From Paucilactobacillus suebicus DSM 5007 = KCTC 3549 (GTDB lineage: Bacteria; Bacillota; Bacilli; Lactobacillales; Lactobacillaceae), in the NCBI RefSeq assembly GCF_001434475.1, contig NZ_AZGF01000026.1, positions 1 through 33,812 of the forward strand: a DNA stretch of 33,812 bases. The letters run 5' to 3'. The notes under the pieces are model-generated. The model was given only the letters and a program-made list of their open reading frames with translations, did not search any database and was not told where the DNA came from. The position numbers were made by a program, and so were the translations under genes. Numbering within the stretch: position 1 is the stretch's first letter; every line of letters begins with the position of its first letter. This document shows positions 1 to 9,056 of the stretch, piece by piece.

Positions 1-90
1 TATATCAGTACTTCTTGACGAAGAACCAAAATAACTTTCTCGACCTCTCAGTATTTGCAATCATATATAACACAAAATAATATTTATGGT

Positions 91-882
<792 letters not shown>

Positions 883-905
883 TCATTGTTATTTAATTCA
901 CATTT

Positions 906-933
906 ATTATATCAATTTGCATTAATAAGTCAA
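906..933 (-). promoter_or_regulatory. Sigma-A promoter of butA
   Basis: On the minus strand TTGACT (plus 928-933) and a perfect TATAAT (plus 906-911) are separated by 16 bp, about 40 bp upstream of the butA start. Confidence 0.7.
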
Positions 934-1022
934 TATTTATGAAAAAAAAGAAAATCGTTAACTAATTGACGCATCGCTTAAAAATCACTACCATATAATA
1001 AAAACGATTAAAGGAGTCTACT

Positions 1023-1754
1023 ATGATTAGGACAATTGCCTCGCAGTGGCGGTCAATTGACTGGCGTCAACTAATACTATCAGTGGCAATACAATCAGTC
1101 ATCTGGTGGTACGTTCCGATGCAATACGCCACTCAAATATCTACTTCAACTTTTGAATTTAATCTAGCCTTTATATTTTTATATCAAATAGCAGTTGCAG
1201 CATCATCATTTATCCTATTTAGCACCAATTTTTCATCTCATTTTGCTGTTCTGACAATAATTGCCAGTGGCATACTGGCATTCTCTGGTGCAATTCACGG
1301 TAAATTTGTGATTATTCTGTTATTGTTGCTATTACCTGCATATTTGTTTATTGTGCAAATCAAAAAATTTCAGCTTCAAAATGAATATGGCTTATTACTG
1401 TATGGAATTTTAGCTGCAATCACGATTCCAATAACCTTGGTATTTTTAACAGTGCATTTCCTATCTTGGACGTTTATTGCATCATTGTTCCCACTGATGT
1501 TAACTTACTTTTTGTTTCTAGCACCAATTTTTCTTGAGGACCATCCACAAAAAGCAGTAATCATCTCAATGGCGGCTGGAATTTTGTTAATTATTCTACT
1601 GCTATTTAAATCAATCTCCCTACCATCAATTCTTGCCATCGCATTATCGGTAGTAAGCTGGTTCATAATGAATAATTTGCCAAAATTACGTAGTTCATAT
1701 TTAACATATAGTTTTATCCAGATGCTGGTTGTCTTACTAATTTACTGGGCTTGA
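1023..1754 (+). CDS. Multi-pass membrane protein of unknown function
   Basis: I do not recognise this 243-residue protein. It is almost entirely hydrophobic, with roughly eight predicted membrane helices separated by very short loops. There is no transporter signature, nucleotide-binding motif or catalytic motif that I can name. AAGGAG sits 6 bp before the ATG, and a TATAAT lies at 994-999, although the nearest TTGACG (966-971) is 22 bp away, which is too far for a standard promoter. It stands alone on the plus strand and its last codons overlap the 3' end of the convergent glycosylase gene by 13 bp. Translation is well supported; function is open. Confidence 0.75.
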   Translation: MIRTIASQWRSIDWRQLILSVAIQSVIWWYVPMQYATQISTSTFEFNLAFIFLYQIAVAASSFILFSTNFSSHFAVLTIIASGILAFSGAIHGKFVIILLLLLLPAYLFIVQIKKFQLQNEYGLLLYGILAAITIPITLVFLTVHFLSWTFIASLFPLMLTYFLFLAPIFLEDHPQKAVIISMAAGILLIILLLFKSISLPSILAIALSVVSWFIMNNLPKLRSSYLTYSFIQMLVVLLIYWA

Positions 1755-2296
1755 TTATCTAGCCGACCATTTACTAATCCAGCGGCTTGCATGAATGAAA
1801 ATATCGTTACGGGACCGACCATTTTAAAGCCGGTCTTTTTTAATTGATTCGTAATTTCAATAGATAAATCAGTTTTTGGTGGTAATACATCATCTTCTCC
1901 AACTTTAATTACGACCGGAAAATCTTCAGACAGTGACCACAAATAATTATCAAAACTGCCACTTGTCTTTATAATTCTCAATATTACTTGTGCATTGTGA
2001 ATGGTGGACTCTAACTTGCGCCGATTTCTGATGATTTGTGGGTTCTGCAATAATTTGTCAACATCTTCATCAGTCATACTCGACACTCGATCAATGTCAT
2101 AATGATAGAATGCTTGATTAAAAGCTTCTCTCTTATTCAAGACCGTTTGCCAGCTTAACCCGATTTGATAGGTTTCTAACGATAGCATTTCGAACAACTG
2201 TCGATCATCATGGCATTCAATCCCCCATTCATTGTCATAGTAATCTTGCATTTCTTTGGTTGTCTGAGCCCATAGCGGGCGTTTGATATCTGTCAT
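1742..2296 (-). CDS. tag: DNA-3-methyladenine glycosylase I
   Basis: This cytoplasmic base-excision repair enzyme removes 3-methyladenine from alkylated DNA. The 184-residue protein has the family's DNEWG segment near the N-terminus, the active-site block LETYQIGLSW (the Glu corresponds to E. coli Tag Glu38) and the C-terminal SFMQAAGLVN. The ATG at 2296 is chosen because GGAGG stands 7 bp before it; the in-frame ATG two codons earlier is almost on top of the GGAGG, and a longer reading frame has no ribosome site. Compared with E. coli Tag, all four residues of the zinc snap look absent: no N-terminal Cys, Tyr in place of His before DNEWG, and a short tail ending NGRLDNQAQ without the His and Cys. 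The gene overlaps the convergent membrane-protein gene by 13 bp. Confidence 0.9.
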   Translation of the reverse strand: MTDIKRPLWAQTTKEMQDYYDNEWGIECHDDRQLFEMLSLETYQIGLSWQTVLNKREAFNQAFYHYDIDRVSSMTDEDVDKLLQNPQIIRNRRKLESTIHNAQVILRIIKTSGSFDNYLWSLSEDFPVVIKVGEDDVLPPKTDLSIEITNQLKKTGFKMVGPVTIFSFMQAAGLVNGRLDNQAQ

Positions 2297-2365
2297 TTTC
2301 ATACCTCCACACTTATTATATTCGCAGTGCATCAATAAAAACATGTGTTCGATTTAAACTAATTA

Positions 2366-2419
2366 AAAAAACACTATATTTGTAGTTTAGTTTTTGAAAA
2401 TTACAAGGATAGTGTTTTT
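2366..2419 (-). terminator. Rho-independent terminator of the amino acid permease
   Basis: AAAACACTAT pairs with ATAGTGTTTT and an inner TTGTA/TACAA extends the stem; on the minus strand the hairpin ends in a T-run. It starts 6 bp after the permease stop codon and, being A/T-flanked, may work in both directions. Confidence 0.75.
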
Positions 2420-2425
2420 GTGAAT

Positions 2426-3784
2426 TTATTTAGCCCTCAAGTCCTGTCTCGTTTTCACGATATATAAAAATGCAAACCAGAAAACAGACAAGATGAGCGC
2501 AATTAATGTTTCGTGCTTAAAGCAAAGTATGATCGCTACAATTACTAAGAATATTAACACTAGATAGTCACCAACTGGAAACAAAGGCGCTTTGAAAGTT
2601 GACTGACGACCTTTTTCAGTTCTCTTAAATTTTAAATGTGCGATCGTAATGATCGCCCATATAAAGATAAAACAGACAGTAGCAACACTCGAAACAAGTG
2701 TAAACACTTGGCTAGGAATAAATAAATTAAGCAACACGGCCACCGAAATGCAGATTGCCGATAGAATTAAGGCATTGGCAGGAATATGATGCTTTGATAA
2801 TCTACTAATTTTCTTAACACGTGGACTTTTGGATCCCATGGTTAGCTCCGACAGCATTCGACTAGTTGTGTACAGTGAACTGTTGCATGCCGATGCAGCA
2901 GCAGTGATGACAACAAAGTTGATGACGCTTGCAGCACCTTTGATACCAATATCTTTAAACACCATCACAAATGGGCTTTGATTAGCCTGTAACTGATTCC
3001 ATGGATAGATGCTCATGATAATGAAAAGTGCACCAACGTAAAATAAAATAATTCGAATGGGAATGTCGTTAATCGCCTTGGGCAAAACTTTTTCAGGATC
3101 CTTCGTTTCAGCTGCAGTCATCCCAACCATTTCAATGCCGATAAAGCCAAAAATTACCATTTGAAATGATAACAAAAATCCGCTGGCACCCGTGGCAAAG
3201 AAACCTCCATGGTTAAATAAATTAGTCACACTAGCATGACCAGTTGGTGTTTTATAATCCATTATTAATAACACAACACCAACTGCAATCAATCCAATAA
3301 TTGCAACGATTTTAATCAACGCAAACCAGAATTCAAATTCACCAAATGCTTCAACCGTAATCAAGTTAATACAGAGTAAAATGATCAAAACAATTAGTCC
3401 AGGAGCCCACTGTGGTACACCTGGTAGCCATAGTTTGATATAAGTCCCAATGGCAGTCATATCAGCCATTGCAATCGTTATCCAACAAATCCAATAAGTC
3501 CATCCCGTCACGAATGCAACTTTTTCTCCCAAATAATCCCTGATAGCTTCAATAAATGAACGATAATGCAGGTTTGATAGCAATATTTCACCAAGAGCCC
3601 GCATTAACAAAAAGCATGCTAATCCGGCGATAATATATGCTAGTAAAATTGATGGCCCAGCAGTGTGAATTGACTGACCAGATCCTAAAAATAGACCTGT
3701 TCCGATTGTCCCCCCAAGGGCAATTAACTGAACATGCCGATTTTTTAGGTTCCGCGCTAATTCTGTGGTACTTTGTTGTGCCAT
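2426..3784 (-). CDS. Amino acid permease, APC superfamily (AAT type)
   Basis: This is a 452-residue, 12-helix secondary transporter of the amino acid/polyamine/organocation superfamily that imports amino acids with protons across the cytoplasmic membrane. The N-terminal RHVQLIALGGTIGTGLFLGSG stretch is the signature of the AAT branch (relatives of the aromatic, lysine and GABA permeases), and a segment EMVGMTAAETKDPEK in the middle is also typical. The start at 3784 (MAQQST) is preferred because GGAAGAAG stands a few bases before it, whereas the earlier in-frame ATG codons lack a ribosome site. A perfect TATAAT on the minus strand (plus 3842-3847) is a candidate -10 box without an evident -35. 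The gene is a single unit with its own terminator. Substrate cannot be read from sequence. Confidence 0.88.
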   Translation of the reverse strand: MAQQSTTELARNLKNRHVQLIALGGTIGTGLFLGSGQSIHTAGPSILLAYIIAGLACFLLMRALGEILLSNLHYRSFIEAIRDYLGEKVAFVTGWTYWICWITIAMADMTAIGTYIKLWLPGVPQWAPGLIVLIILLCINLITVEAFGEFEFWFALIKIVAIIGLIAVGVVLLIMDYKTPTGHASVTNLFNHGGFFATGASGFLLSFQMVIFGFIGIEMVGMTAAETKDPEKVLPKAINDIPIRIILFYVGALFIIMSIYPWNQLQANQSPFVMVFKDIGIKGAASVINFVVITAAASACNSSLYTTSRMLSELTMGSKSPRVKKISRLSKHHIPANALILSAICISVAVLLNLFIPSQVFTLVSSVATVCFIFIWAIITIAHLKFKRTEKGRQSTFKAPLFPVGDYLVLIFLVIVAIILCFKHETLIALILSVFWFAFLYIVKTRQDLRAK

Positions 3785-4040
3785 TAAATCACTTCTTCCA
3801 TTTTTCATCTGACTGGCGCAATAATTCAGTACATGATAAAGATTATAGCGCAAATCGACCGAATTTCTCCATCAAATCCGTTTTTTTAATCTTTTTCTCA
3901 TAAAAAAAGTCAATTAACATACGTTTTTACAGTTACTTACTAATGGTACGATTAAAATGAAATGACTTAATAATGAGGAAAACTAGCTTTTAGGATCAAT
4001 ATACATTATCATGATAAGCAGTAACTTTGAGGAGGACAAA

Positions 4041-4574
4041 ATGAAGGACTGGATTCCTTTTATTATCATTTGTATTGGCATGGTAGTGCTTTTAATCAGC
4101 CTGTTAAGAAAGCCCAGAATCAGTATCTGGCAAAGAATTACATTAATTACAGGCTGGATCTATATGTTTGTCATTTGCCGAATTTGCTTTGCTCCAGCAC
4201 CATTTTCTTTTTCACCAACACATGAAATTCATTACTTCATTGTTCACGGAATGATCGTTAATTTAATTCCGTTTCAGGCAATGGACACTGCCTTTTGGCT
4301 AAACGTACTAATGACTGTCCCCGCCGGAGTTTATTACGCCCTGATCTTTAAACCAAACCATCTTTCAACTAAAATATGGCTAGGCATAGGCACTGGACTA
4401 ACAATAGAAACAACACAGTTCATCATCAACTGGTTTGTTGAGCTTGGCCGCTGGGTTGAAACAGATGATGTGATCACTAATGCGTGTGGTGTATGGATTG
4501 GCATGCTTCTAGTATACCTACTGTCACGCTACGGTTTTCGTAGTATGATCAAGTTATTTAGCTTACATAATTAA
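4041..4574 (+). CDS. VanZ-family membrane protein
   Basis: This 177-residue membrane protein belongs to the VanZ-like family, named for the accessory teicoplanin-resistance protein; most family members in lactobacilli have no proven role. It has about four to five membrane helices. The family landmarks are visible: NLIPFQ, a Glu-containing helix with ETTQF, and the ETDDVITNACG block corresponding to the usual DxxDVxxNxxG. GAGGAGG is placed 5 bp before the ATG at 4041; an earlier in-frame ATG has no ribosome site. The small ORF that starts 17 bp downstream is probably co-transcribed. No van genes are nearby, so glycopeptide resistance should not be inferred. Confidence 0.85.
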   Translation: MKDWIPFIIICIGMVVLLISLLRKPRISIWQRITLITGWIYMFVICRICFAPAPFSFSPTHEIHYFIVHGMIVNLIPFQAMDTAFWLNVLMTVPAGVYYALIFKPNHLSTKIWLGIGTGLTIETTQFIINWFVELGRWVETDDVITNACGVWIGMLLVYLLSRYGFRSMIKLFSLHN

Positions 4575-4591
4575 TTATTTGAGGTGAAAAT

Positions 4592-4771
4592 ATGATTTCA
4601 AACGAACAACGTGCACATGATATTGCTCTTGCATTAACTTCAGCAAAGGCAAAAGATGAAAAACCCATCGAGGCTTATCATACTTATGTAAATTACCTTC
4701 TCCCAATTTTAAGAGAAATTGATCGAGATTTTCCTAATGGCATCAAAGAACATTTGGATCCTAAAAAATAG
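4592..4771 (+). CDS. Small ORF, 59 residues, unknown function
   Basis: An ATG preceded by GAGGTG (7 bp spacing) opens a 59-codon reading frame that begins MISNEQRAHDIALAL and ends in TAG. The predicted product is soluble, strongly charged and mostly helical, with no signal peptide or membrane segment. It begins 17 bp after the VanZ-like gene on the same strand, which suggests a two-gene unit. The good ribosome site, sensible amino acid composition and tight spacing support translation. I do not recognise the family; it resembles many small conserved proteins of lactobacilli without assigned function. Confidence 0.65.
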   Translation: MISNEQRAHDIALALTSAKAKDEKPIEAYHTYVNYLLPILREIDRDFPNGIKEHLDPKK

Positions 4772-4848
4772 CTTTATGGCCGTGTTTAATTTTCTGGAAT
4801 TTTTTCTGGGGATTGGGGCGGCTTTTTTTGTACCTTTTTTGCTGAAAC

Positions 4849-4961
4849 GTGTTTAAAAGCACTGACACCGTTCATTTAACGATAAAAAGCGCGAACCCCA
4901 AAGCCCAGGAATTCACGCTTTTTATCGTTAAATGATGGTGTCAATTCGTGCTTTTAAACAC
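4849..4961. repeat. Long palindromic intergenic element A (terminator core)
   Basis: This is a nested inverted repeat. GTGTTTAAAAGCAC (4849-4862) pairs with 4948-4961; TGACACC (4863-4869) pairs with 4937-4943; a 19-bp block at 4873-4891 pairs perfectly with 4916-4934. The inner part (AAAAAGCG...CGCTTTTT) looks like a bidirectional terminator between the small ORF and the convergent heat-shock gene, whose stop codon begins 1 bp after the element. The edge motif GAAACGTGT (4845-4853) recurs in element D. It is far longer than a plain terminator needs to be. Confidence 0.85.
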
Positions 4962-4962
4962 T

Positions 4963-5409
4963 CTAATTGATTTCAATATGACTATCATTATCCTCAACTT
5001 TGGTAAGCTTTGGTAACGTCATGTTTAAAACACCATTATCATATTTTGCTTCAATTTTGCCTTTATCTACATCCGGCAAGCGGTATTGTCTGCTTACCGA
5101 GCCATATGTTCGTTCACTACGCAACATGTTGCCGTCCTTGTCACTATCATCTGTGAAACTATCTCGATGTGCTGAAATTGCTAGAACATCATTAGCATAG
5201 TTTAGATGAATATCCTTTTTATCATATCCTGGCATATCAATCTTAACTTCATAAGATTTATCCGTTTCTTTTACATCAGTCTTCATCGTTGCCTGTTCTG
5301 GGGTCATTGAGTAGAAAGCCTTACCGAGATTTGAAAAGAATCCATCATTCATCCAATTGTTCAAATCACCAAATAAATCGTCATGACGTTTTTGTAAATC
5401 ATTTGCCAT
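4963..5409 (-). CDS. Small heat-shock protein, Hsp20/alpha-crystallin family
   Basis: This 148-residue ATP-independent chaperone binds unfolding proteins in the cytoplasm. After an N-terminal region that includes LFGDLNNWM, the alpha-crystallin domain runs from about residue 40 to 140, with the typical SYEVKIDMPGYDKKDI and, near the end, the GVLNMTLPK motif that marks the family. Length is normal for lactobacillus Hsp20 proteins. GGAAG precedes the ATG. The gene is monocistronic and followed directly by palindromic element A. I looked for a CIRCE element and a clear CtsR heptad repeat in the upstream region and saw neither, so the heat control is unknown. Confidence 0.93.
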   Translation of the reverse strand: MANDLQKRHDDLFGDLNNWMNDGFFSNLGKAFYSMTPEQATMKTDVKETDKSYEVKIDMPGYDKKDIHLNYANDVLAISAHRDSFTDDSDKDGNMLRSERTYGSVSRQYRLPDVDKGKIEAKYDNGVLNMTLPKLTKVEDNDSHIEIN

Positions 5410-5585
5410 ACCTAAAACTTCCTTTCATTTCCTTTGTTCAACACCAATGGTAGTCAGATAAGCATCAAAATTCAAATAAAACACACTTATTTTTCGTTAG
5501 TAGACATTCGAATTACGTTATCTAGACCATAATTATATTATATTGTTTTAATGTGGAGATTTCTAACAATATGCTCAACTTAAAA

Positions 5586-5615
5586 TTGGCATTTAATCAT
5601 ACTTTCTTCTACAAT
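5586..5615 (+). promoter_or_regulatory. Candidate promoter of the aldo/keto reductase
   Basis: TTGGCA (5586-5591) and TACAAT (5610-5615) are 18 bp apart and lie about 30 bp upstream of the start codon. Confidence 0.5.
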
Positions 5616-5651
5616 TAGTAATGATAATTAAACTCAAAGGGGATGGCATTT

Positions 5652-6533
5652 TTGACAATTTCTGTTTTAAAACCGAGCGTAAGGCTCAATAATAACGTAG
5701 TGCTCCCACAAATGGGACTTGGTGTATGGAAATCAACTAACCAAGAAGCTCAAAATTCAGTCGAATTAGCTATTAAAAACGGCTATCGTCTCATTGATAC
5801 TGCTAAACAGTATGGCAATGAAGCTGGTGTCGGTGCCGGTATTTCAAAATCTCTAACTGATAACGGGTTAAAGCGCGATGATGTGTACATTACAACCAAA
5901 GTTTATAGTGGCGACCAAGGATATAAAAACACGCTAGCAGCTATCGATGGTCAACTAGATCGGCTACAAACTGACCACGTAGACCTACTTCTAATGCACT
6001 GGCCCGTTAACGATCTATATAATGAAACCTGGCGTGCAATGGAAGAAATATATAATCAAAACAAAGCGCTAGCAATTGGAGTCTGCAACTTCGATGTTGA
6101 GAGATTAACCGATTTATTAAATCACGCAAGTATTGTACCTGCAGTTAATCAAATTGAATTTAATCCCCGAATTCATCAAACAGATGTTGTCAATCTTTGT
6201 CGTGTTCAAGGAATTGCTGTCGAGGCGTGGTCCCCACTTGGTAATGGTAAATTGTTGCAAAACGAAACCATTGGCAAAATTGCTGATCGTCACGGTAAAT
6301 CGACTGCTCAAACCATTTTACGTTGGGAAATTCAACAAGGAATTATTGTGATTCCTAAATCAACACACGAAACGCGATTGATTGAGAATGCCTCAATCAA
6401 CGATTTTGAACTGACTCCTGAAGACATGAAACAGATTAGTTCTTTAAATACAGAAGAACATTCTCGTTGGTATGACAACTATCAGTGGTATGGCAATCCT
6501 GATGGTGATCCTAATTTTATTATGAAGGCCTAA
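5652..6533 (+). CDS. Aldo/keto reductase
   Basis: This 293-residue NADPH-dependent oxidoreductase reduces aldehydes or ketones, similar to 2,5-diketo-D-gluconate reductases and lactobacillus methylglyoxal-type reductases. The TIM-barrel tetrad is visible: Asp in LIDTAKQYGNE with the Tyr four to five residues on, Lys in TTKVY, and His in LLLMHWP. The cofactor-binding IPKST lies near the C-terminus. The first ATG (5643) touches the AAAGGGG ribosome site, so TTG at 5652, 9 bp after it, is the likelier start and gives MTISVLKPS. It is followed by palindromic element B, shared with the convergent transketolase gene. Physiological substrate cannot be told. Confidence 0.88.
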   Translation: MTISVLKPSVRLNNNVVLPQMGLGVWKSTNQEAQNSVELAIKNGYRLIDTAKQYGNEAGVGAGISKSLTDNGLKRDDVYITTKVYSGDQGYKNTLAAIDGQLDRLQTDHVDLLLMHWPVNDLYNETWRAMEEIYNQNKALAIGVCNFDVERLTDLLNHASIVPAVNQIEFNPRIHQTDVVNLCRVQGIAVEAWSPLGNGKLLQNETIGKIADRHGKSTAQTILRWEIQQGIIVIPKSTHETRLIENASINDFELTPEDMKQISSLNTEEHSRWYDNYQWYGNPDGDPNFIMKA

Positions 6534-6576
6534 CTTTTTTGTACCACCTTCTGTCAATTTTGCGGAAATCAACTCC

Positions 6577-6676
6577 GCAGACCAACTCACTCCGCTTAAC
6601 CAAATAAAACCCGTGATTCCAAGGTCAGGAATCACGGGTTTTATTCAGTTAATGCTCATGAGTTTAGCGGTCTGCT
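6577..6676. repeat. Long palindromic intergenic element B (terminator core)
   Basis: A perfect 18-bp stem (6603-6620 with 6628-6645, 7-base loop) forms the core, with the A/T tracts of a bidirectional terminator. Outside it, GCAGACC, ACTCA and TTAAC on the left have inverted partners on the right, so the fold extends with mismatches to about 100 bp. It separates the convergent reductase and transketolase genes and ends about 8 bp before the transketolase stop. Confidence 0.8.
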
Positions 6677-6683
6677 ACGTTCT

Positions 6684-8681
6684 CTAAAATAGTGAATCCA
6701 ATTCCTCTACCGCTGCTGCTACCTTTTCTGGTGTGAATCCGTAGCGTGCGACCACTTTGCCACCATTACCGCTCATCCCAAATGTGTCGACGCCGAGGCT
6801 CTTGCCGTCTAGACCAACATACTTACCCCAAGCTTGAGTAACTCCCATTTCAACGGAGACTCTCTTACGAACATCATTTGGCAAGACATTATCACGATAT
6901 TCATTCGACTGCTTATCGAAGGTCTTAGGATCAGGCATTGAAACAACCGAAACATCCTTGCCTTTTTCAGCCAACAACTTTTGTGCTTCAATACTCAGGC
7001 TAACTTCAGATCCACTAGCCATGATAATTGCTTCAGGTCTGTCACCCTTTTGTGGTGAAATGACATATCCACCATGCTCAACACCATCTGGGTGATCGAG
7101 AGATCCTTGCAAGGCAGGCAGTCCTTGTCTGCTCAAGATAATCACAGTAGGATGATCATTCGAAGTCAGGGCCTTTTTCCATGCTTGCGCCACTTCATTA
7201 CCATCTGCTGGGCGAATCACGTCCAAATTGGGAATGGCTTGCAAACTAGCCAATTGTTCAACTGGTTCATGAGTTGGTCCATCTTCACCGACAGCAATTG
7301 AATCATGAGTAAATACATATGTCACTGGTATTCTTTGTAATGCTGCCAGTCTCAAAGCTGAACGCATGTAATCGGAGAATACCATGAATGTACTTCCATA
7401 AACTCTTGTACCACCATGCAGTGCAATCCCATTAATTGCCGTGGCTTCAGCAAATTCACGAACACCGAACCATAAGTTACGGCTAGTTGGGTTTTCTTTG
7501 CTGAAACGATCAGAAGCACCAATCTGAGTCTTATTTGAACTAAACAAATCAGCGGATCCGCCCCAAAGAAACGGAATGTTTTCAGCCAATGTTTGTAGAA
7601 CTTCCGCACCTGTCGCACGTGTTGCTTTAGTATCACCTGCTTCATATTTAGGTAGAAAACTAAAATCACTCTTTACTTTTCCACTTAAAGCTTCACCAAA
7701 TTGCTTAGCCAATTCTGGGAACTGAGTACGATAATTGCTCATCATTTCATTCCAGTCTGCTTCCGCCTGTTCACCACGGGCAGCAATTCCTCTTTCAAAC
7801 TGATCATATACTGTAGATTCGACAGTGAAAGCTGGCTTGTCCCAATTATAAAACTTCTTTAATTCAACTAATTGATCTTCTTTTAATGGTGCACCATGGA
7901 CTTTGTTAGTACCGGCATTAGGAGCACCATGGCCAATTTCAGTTTTAATTTCAATGATAGTTGGTTTATCATGCTGACTCTTGGCTTCTTCGATTGCACT
8001 GGCAATATCTTCAAGGCTGTTACCATCTTCAACACGTAAATAGTTCCAGTGATATCCTTCAAAACGTTCCTGAACATTTTCATTGAATGCATTGCTAAGT
8101 GGTCCATCAAGAGAAACATCGTTTGAATCATATAACACGATTAATTTGTCCAGACCATAATGTCCAGCCAGACTTGCTGATTCGTGAGAGATGCCTTCCA
8201 TCAGATCCCCATCCCCACAGATTGCGTAGGTGTAGTGGTCAATGACTGGAAAGTCTGGTTTGTTATAAACAGCTCGCAAATGAACCTCTGCCATTGCCAT
8301 ACCAACTGCCATCCCAATTCCCTGACCTAAAGGACCGGTAGTTGCATCAACACCATCGGTATGACCATATTCAGGATGACCTGGCGTCTTACTATCTATT
8401 TGACGGAAACCCTTAAGATCTTGCAAGCTAAGGTTAAAACCTGATAAATGCAATAGGCTGTACAACATGGCTGACCCATGTCCTGCTGATAATACAAATC
8501 GATCACGATTAATCCACTTACTGTCCTTAGGATTGGTGTTCAGAAATTTTTGCCAAAGAACATAGGCCATCGGTGAAGCACCTAATGGTAACCCGGGATG
8601 ACCCGAATTAGCTGCTTGCACTTGATCAACACTCAACATCCGTAAATTGGTAACACTCAATTCATCATTCTCATTAAACAT
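6684..8681 (-). CDS. tkt: Transketolase
   Basis: This thiamine-diphosphate enzyme moves two-carbon units between sugar phosphates in the non-oxidative pentose phosphate pathway. The 665-residue length is normal. Order of landmarks: GHPGLPLG and GHGSAMLYSLLHL near the N-terminus, the ThDP/metal motif GDGDLMEGISHE around residue 155, and the pyrimidine-domain GVREFAEATAINGIALHGG plus THDSIAVGEDGPTHEP in the second half. GGAGG stands 8 bp before the ATG and a strong extended -10 promoter lies upstream. It is a single-gene unit ending at element B. The enzyme would feed pentoses into central metabolism. Confidence 0.97.
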   Translation of the reverse strand: MFNENDELSVTNLRMLSVDQVQAANSGHPGLPLGASPMAYVLWQKFLNTNPKDSKWINRDRFVLSAGHGSAMLYSLLHLSGFNLSLQDLKGFRQIDSKTPGHPEYGHTDGVDATTGPLGQGIGMAVGMAMAEVHLRAVYNKPDFPVIDHYTYAICGDGDLMEGISHESASLAGHYGLDKLIVLYDSNDVSLDGPLSNAFNENVQERFEGYHWNYLRVEDGNSLEDIASAIEEAKSQHDKPTIIEIKTEIGHGAPNAGTNKVHGAPLKEDQLVELKKFYNWDKPAFTVESTVYDQFERGIAARGEQAEADWNEMMSNYRTQFPELAKQFGEALSGKVKSDFSFLPKYEAGDTKATRATGAEVLQTLAENIPFLWGGSADLFSSNKTQIGASDRFSKENPTSRNLWFGVREFAEATAINGIALHGGTRVYGSTFMVFSDYMRSALRLAALQRIPVTYVFTHDSIAVGEDGPTHEPVEQLASLQAIPNLDVIRPADGNEVAQAWKKALTSNDHPTVIILSRQGLPALQGSLDHPDGVEHGGYVISPQKGDRPEAIIMASGSEVSLSIEAQKLLAEKGKDVSVVSMPDPKTFDKQSNEYRDNVLPNDVRKRVSVEMGVTQAWGKYVGLDGKSLGVDTFGMSGNGGKVVARYGFTPEKVAAAVEELDSLF

Positions 8682-8758
8682 ATTGAATTCCTCCGAAAGT
8701 TTGAAAAATATTTATTTTAATGTCTACACTTTTAAAATTGCTAACTTCGCATGTAATT

Positions 8759-8787
8759 ATCATACCAGTTAGTATTGGTCTATGCAA
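8759..8787 (-). promoter_or_regulatory. Promoter of tkt; rest of the tkt-phoU gap
   Basis: On the minus strand TTGCAT (plus 8782-8787) and TATGAT (plus 8759-8764) are separated by 17 bp, with TGG just before the -10 giving an extended -10. In the remainder of the gap (8788-9000) I see only AT-rich sequence with no ORF or clear hairpin until the terminator at 8998. Confidence 0.7.
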
Positions 8788-8997
8788 TAATTACAATAAA
8801 AAAGTTGATTTTTAGCCATTACCGTTAAAATAATCAAAAATTGGTATAGATAAATTCAAACTTGCAGTTGATATTTTTAAATTAAGGTTCTGTTAGAGTT
8901 GACTCTAATTCATTCTAATTTTTATTGCTAAATCAGATTGACAACCGGTTGCACAAATTATAAATAAAAAATTTAATTAAGTAGATTCCACAACTAA

Positions 8998-9055
8998 AAA
9001 GAACATCCCCGATCCATCTCTCATATTTGAAAAATGGCCGGAATGTTCTTTTATT
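8998..9055 (-). terminator. Terminator of the pst-phoU operon
   Basis: AAAAGAACAT at the left pairs with ATGTTCTTTT at the right, with partial CC/GG pairing inside. On the minus strand the stem is followed by TTTTT. It begins right after the stop codon of the distal phoU. Confidence 0.7.
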
Positions 9056-9056
9056 G

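Noticed and set aside
4041-4574. Glycopeptide resistance role for the VanZ-like protein
   Set aside because: No other van genes are present, and VanZ-like proteins are common in lactobacilli without such a role.
4772-4848. Possible separate terminator after the small ORF (GCCG ... CGGCTTTTTTT)
   Set aside because: Only four pairs can form across a loop of about 40 bases; element A downstream is the better terminator.
5410-5580. Possible CIRCE or CtsR operator upstream of the small heat-shock gene
   Set aside because: Neither the CIRCE inverted repeat nor a clear CtsR heptad repeat could be found by eye.
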